Assembly: GCA_035406685.1 (NCBI GenBank)
Contig: DAONLM010000114.1
Location: 1 to 9,223, forward strand
Direction of reading: 5' to 3'
DNA: 9,223 nucleotides
From: DAONLM01 sp035406685
GTDB taxonomy: Bacteria > Spirochaetota > GWE2-31-10 > MWDO01
The notes beneath the pieces are model-generated. The model was not told the DNA's origin. It searched no databases and saw only the letters and a list, made by a program, of their open reading frames with translations. A program made the position numbers and the translations under genes. Positions 6,687-9,223 of the stretch are shown here, piece after piece. Every line of letters begins with the position of its first letter. The stretch's first letter is position 1.

Positions 6687-8558
6687 ATGTATAATGATAA
6701 TAAAAAAATAATTATAATAAGTGGGATAATTCTTTTATTTATAATAATCGTATTTGTAATACTATTTTTTATTCTATTTTCTAATAAAGGTAATATAAGT
6801 GAAAACCAGAAAAGAACAAATATTATAAAATTGATTAATAGATATTATGAGCAGGGAGAATATGATAGAGCAATGAAACTAATAGAAGACTTACTTATAG
6901 AAAATGCAGATGATAATGAGGCTTTATCACTTCAAGAAAAAGTATTAAATGCAAAAAAAGATAAAGAGGCAAGGGATAAGGAAGAGGCTTTAAAAAAAGA
7001 ATCAGAGACTAAAAAAATTTTAGAGTCAATGACAAATATAATAGAGAATAAAGATGAAAAGCCAACTATAATTAGAAGAACAGAAACAGATAATGATAAT
7101 AAAAATATTTCTGATGCAGAAAAGGAGAAAAGACAAAAGATAAATCAATTAATTGACGAAGGAATTGAAGAGTATAATAAACAGAACTATGCTAAGGCAA
7201 AAGATAAATTTTTAAAGGCATTAGAGATGGATGATAATAATGCTGAAGCAAATGCTTATTTAGGAGCAACTCTTTTTGAAGAGGATCCAAATAATGAAAA
7301 AAATATTGAAGAAGCAGTTAAAAAGAGTAAAAAGGCTCTAAAAGTAGATAACAATATAGAGACTGCTCATTATACCCTTGCTCAGATATATGATAAACAG
7401 GGATTAAATGATTTAGCAATAGAAGAATATAAAGAGACAGTTAAGTTAAATCCCAATAAATATGAGGCTTTTTATAATTTAGGTAAAATTTATTATAAAA
7501 AAAAAGAATATAAATTAGCAGAAGAGCAATTTTTAAATGCGACAAGAATAAAGAGTGATTTTGTTAATGCATATTTTTACTTAGGTATAACAAGGCAGAG
7601 AATGGATAAAATTAATGATGCTATTACTAGCTATAAAAAATGTATTTCAATAGATCCCAAATTTACAGCAGCATACGCTAATTTAGGAGAAATTTATAGA
7701 CTAAATAATGACTATTCAAATGCTATTATATACTTTCAGGAGGCTGTTAAGTTAGATGAAAAATATAAATACTATAATAAAATTGGGGAATGTTATAAAA
7801 ATTTAAATCAGAATAGTAAAGCAATAGAAAATTATCAATTATCTGTTGATAAAAATCCTTTAAGCAATGATAATGAAAAAAATGATGCTTGCGATTCATA
7901 TAAAAATATAGCAGATATTTATACAAGAATTGATAAATTTAGTGAGGCTTTATTATGGGTTAAAAAAGGTCTTGATATAAATCCAAATTATGCAAGCCTC
8001 TATTTTATCTCTGGCTATGCAAAGAGTAGACTCATGGATAGTAATGGAGCAATAGAGGACTATAAAAAATGTATATCATTGGATCCGAAATATGTTCAGG
8101 CTTATATTAACTTAGGAAGCCTTTATAATGATATTGGTCAATACGAAGATGCAATTTCTGTTTCTCAAAAAGGTATAGTCATTGATAGTGCTCAATATAA
8201 GTTATTTAATAATTTAGGAGATAGCTATCAAAAATTAAAAAGATACAATGAGGCAATTGAATATTATAAAAAGGCTATAGCAATTAATCCAAAGATTCCA
8301 GACCTATTTTATAATCTTGGGTTATGTTATAAAATGAGTGGAGACAAGGAAGCAAGCATAGATTTTTTAAAAAAATCAATAGAATTAAATGATAAGTATT
8401 ATGATTCTTATTATGAATTGGGTGAAAGCTATTTCTTATTAGGAAAATATAAAGAGGCTGAGATAATATTTAAGTCTTTATTAACAAAAAAGAGTGATTA
8501 TCCTAAAAGAGATGACATTGAAAAGATGCTTGCAGTAATTTCTGGAGCACAAAATTAA
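6687..8558 (+). CDS. Membrane-anchored multi-TPR protein
   Basis: This is a 623-residue protein with a short basic N-terminus (KK at 6-7) and a single hydrophobic helix at about 8-32. That predicts an N-in, C-out anchor that places the rest in the periplasm. One TPR-like pair of helices (about 45-76) precedes a charged linker (86-150). A near-continuous TPR array follows from about 153 to 604, with units starting near 153, 187, 225, 259, 293, 327, 360, 402, 436, 470, 504, 538 and 572. Typical unit features are repeated, for example YNLGKIYYKKKEYKLAEEQ and LDPKYVQAYINLGSLY. Extra residues around 390-401 break the register, and the 187 unit is a little long. Such superhelices bind peptides or assemble complexes; the partner is unknown. 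AAGGAGA at 6674-6680 lies six bases before ATG, the strongest ribosome-binding site of the run. The gene is probably cotranscribed with the secreted TPR gene. Its stop is two bases from that of the convergent regulator gene. Confidence 0.87.
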   Translation: MYNDNKKIIIISGIILLFIIIVFVILFFILFSNKGNISENQKRTNIIKLINRYYEQGEYDRAMKLIEDLLIENADDNEALSLQEKVLNAKKDKEARDKEEALKKESETKKILESMTNIIENKDEKPTIIRRTETDNDNKNISDAEKEKRQKINQLIDEGIEEYNKQNYAKAKDKFLKALEMDDNNAEANAYLGATLFEEDPNNEKNIEEAVKKSKKALKVDNNIETAHYTLAQIYDKQGLNDLAIEEYKETVKLNPNKYEAFYNLGKIYYKKKEYKLAEEQFLNATRIKSDFVNAYFYLGITRQRMDKINDAITSYKKCISIDPKFTAAYANLGEIYRLNNDYSNAIIYFQEAVKLDEKYKYYNKIGECYKNLNQNSKAIENYQLSVDKNPLSNDNEKNDACDSYKNIADIYTRIDKFSEALLWVKKGLDINPNYASLYFISGYAKSRLMDSNGAIEDYKKCISLDPKYVQAYINLGSLYNDIGQYEDAISVSQKGIVIDSAQYKLFNNLGDSYQKLKRYNEAIEYYKKAIAINPKIPDLFYNLGLCYKMSGDKEASIDFLKKSIELNDKYYDSYYELGESYFLLGKYKEAEIIFKSLLTKKSDYPKRDDIEKMLAVISGAQN

Positions 8559-8560
8559 TC

Positions 8561-8959
8561 TTAACGCTTTGATTTTTTCAAGACATCTTCTATAGTCGCT
8601 ATTATTTTTTCATTTGGAACACCCTTTATAAGAAAGCCCTTTGCTCCTAATATGAGTGCCTTTTTAATGTATTCTTCCCTTGGCGTTGCTGTAAGAACTA
8701 TGATATTAGCATTGATATCCTCTTTCATTAATATTCTAATAACATCAAAGGCGTCTATTACTCTACCCTCTTCCTCAAAATATGAATTCATACCTAAGAT
8801 ATCTATTATAAGAATATCCGGTTTTTTTTCTCTATATAACATAATCGCTTCAGTACAGTTTGATGCTTTACCAACAACATTATAATTATAACTTTGAAGA
8901 ATAAAAGCAAGATTATGCTGAACAGTAAGCATATCATCAGCGATAACGATACTTGCCAT
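8561..8959 (-). CDS. Stand-alone CheY-like response regulator
   Basis: This 132-residue receiver domain has no output domain. A partner histidine kinase would phosphorylate it on Asp, and it would then act through protein contacts. The receiver residues are all present: acidic pair D8/D9, phosphoacceptor D53 (IIDI), T90 (VLTA) and K112 (LIKG). D9 to D53 is 44 residues and T90 to K112 is 22, both as in E. coli CheY. D53 to T90 is 37 rather than 30, so about seven residues (in the NSYFEEEG stretch) are added to the loop after the phosphorylation site. AGGAGA (minus strand, 8966-8971) lies six bases before ATG. No kinase gene is present, so it is an orphan here. A tRNA gene lies 23 bases upstream with the same orientation and no clear promoter between them, so it may be transcribed from the tRNA promoter. 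Confidence 0.93.
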   Translation of the reverse strand: MASIVIADDMLTVQHNLAFILQSYNYNVVGKASNCTEAIMLYREKKPDILIIDILGMNSYFEEEGRVIDAFDVIRILMKEDINANIIVLTATPREEYIKKALILGAKGFLIKGVPNEKIIATIEDVLKKSKR

Positions 8960-8982
8960 TTGTTGTCTCCTAATAATATTTT

Positions 8983-9054
8983 AGCCAGTGGAGAGAATCG
9001 AACTCTCAACCTATTCATTACGAGTGAATTGCTCTACCATTGAGCTACACTGGC
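8983..9054 (-). tRNA. trnT: tRNA-Thr (anticodon CGU)
   Basis: The minus strand folds as a complete cloverleaf: acceptor GCCAGTG/CACTGGC, D stem GCTC/GAGC with GG in its loop, anticodon stem ATTCA/TGAAT with loop CTCGTAA, a five-base variable loop, and T stem GAGAG/CTCTC with loop TTCGATT. The anticodon CGT is at 9020-9022 and reads ACG. Threonine identity is supported by G35, U36 and the G1-C72 and C2-G71 pairs. The discriminator is U at 8983, and CCA is not encoded. ACG is an uncommon codon in such A/T-rich genes, so this is probably a low-demand tRNA beside a main UGU isoacceptor. Confidence 0.96.
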
Positions 9055-9068
9055 CTATTTGTTGATCA

Positions 9069-9097
9069 ATTATACTACAATAAATAGATTTTGTCAA
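9069..9097 (-). promoter_or_regulatory. Consensus sigma70 promoter of the tRNA-Thr gene
   Basis: On the minus strand TTGACA (9092-9097) and TATAAT (9069-9074) both match consensus exactly and are 17 bases apart. The -10 ends 14 bases before the tRNA 5' end, so the primary transcript would have a leader of about seven bases to be trimmed by RNase P. This is the strongest promoter in the window and probably also serves the response regulator downstream. The remaining sequence to the right (9098-9169) is A/T runs with nothing I can call. Confidence 0.85.
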
Positions 9098-9169
9098 AAA
9101 TTTATCTCAATATAATTATTATAGAGGAACTTTATTTTCATAAAAAAAATTTTATTTTTTTCTTAAATT

Positions 9170-9189
9170 TTGTAAAGGATTTTTTCAAA
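9170..9189 (-). repeat. Right copy of the window-spanning inverted repeat
   Basis: Read on the minus strand, this matches 1-20 with one mismatch and includes the same ATCCTTTACAA core. The bases inward of it (about 9128-9169) weakly resemble 21-61. It lies upstream of the tRNA promoter, outside any gene. Confidence 0.55.
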
Positions 9190-9223
9190 AATTTTGTGAT
9201 TAATATATAGAAATATTTTTTTA

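Noticed and set aside
8563..8585. TTGA/TCAA hairpin near the convergent stops as a terminator
   Set aside because: Only four A/T-dominated pairs, with no GC core, and inside the regulator gene.
8652..9018. Reading frames overlapping the response regulator (8652-8885 plus strand; 8806-9018 minus strand)
   Set aside because: The receiver domain in the other frame has all its conserved residues and a good ribosome-binding site, and one of these frames runs into the tRNA.

Overview
The window is very AT-rich (about a quarter G+C by eye). It holds five plus-strand protein genes covering 452-8558, one minus-strand response-regulator gene, and one minus-strand tRNA. All Trp codons seen are TGG and the reading frames stay long with TGA as stop, so the code is the ordinary bacterial one. 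A Maf/DUF115-type protein, tetratricopeptide (TPR) proteins with a signal peptide or membrane anchor, very acidic Glu/Asp-rich proteins and a lone CheY-like regulator together suggest a low-GC, two-membrane, probably motile bacterium. A spirochaete is my best guess (inference, about 0.6); nothing here fixes the genus.

Layout. 1-451 is a gene-free leader. It carries a perfect A/T dyad (35-61), two GGGACAGAC repeats (66-122), a short palindrome (202-211) and a good sigma70-type promoter (344-372) whose -35 lies in a 10-bp inverted repeat. 452-2482 encodes a 676-residue, extremely acidic, probably disordered protein with a compact C-terminal tail. A terminator-like hairpin (2503-2532) separates it from 2559-4409, a protein with an acidic linker, a GAF-like domain and a C-terminal domain resembling a GGDEF fold without the GGDEF motif. 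Six bases later comes a Maf/DUF115 protein (4416-5789). After a 155-bp gap with a possible leaderless promoter come two TPR genes: one secreted with a charged coiled-coil tail (5945-6649) and one anchored by a single membrane helix with about 14 TPR units (6687-8558).

On the minus strand, a consensus promoter (9069-9097) drives tRNA-Thr(CGU) (8983-9054). A stand-alone response regulator (8561-8959) follows 23 bases downstream and converges on the TPR gene with only 2 bases between stop codons. The window ends carry an inverted repeat (1-20 against 9170-9189, 19 of 20 matching) that may extend through neighbouring A/T-rich sequence.

How they may work together (inference). The acidic protein, the GAF/pseudo-GGDEF protein and the Maf-like protein look like a cytoplasmic regulatory plus glycosyltransferase-like set, and the TPR pair looks like an envelope scaffold. 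No flagellin, nonulosonate-sugar synthesis gene or histidine kinase lies in the window, so the link to flagellar modification rests only on the Maf family. The acidic/pseudo-GGDEF/Maf trio is the best candidate for an undescribed system.
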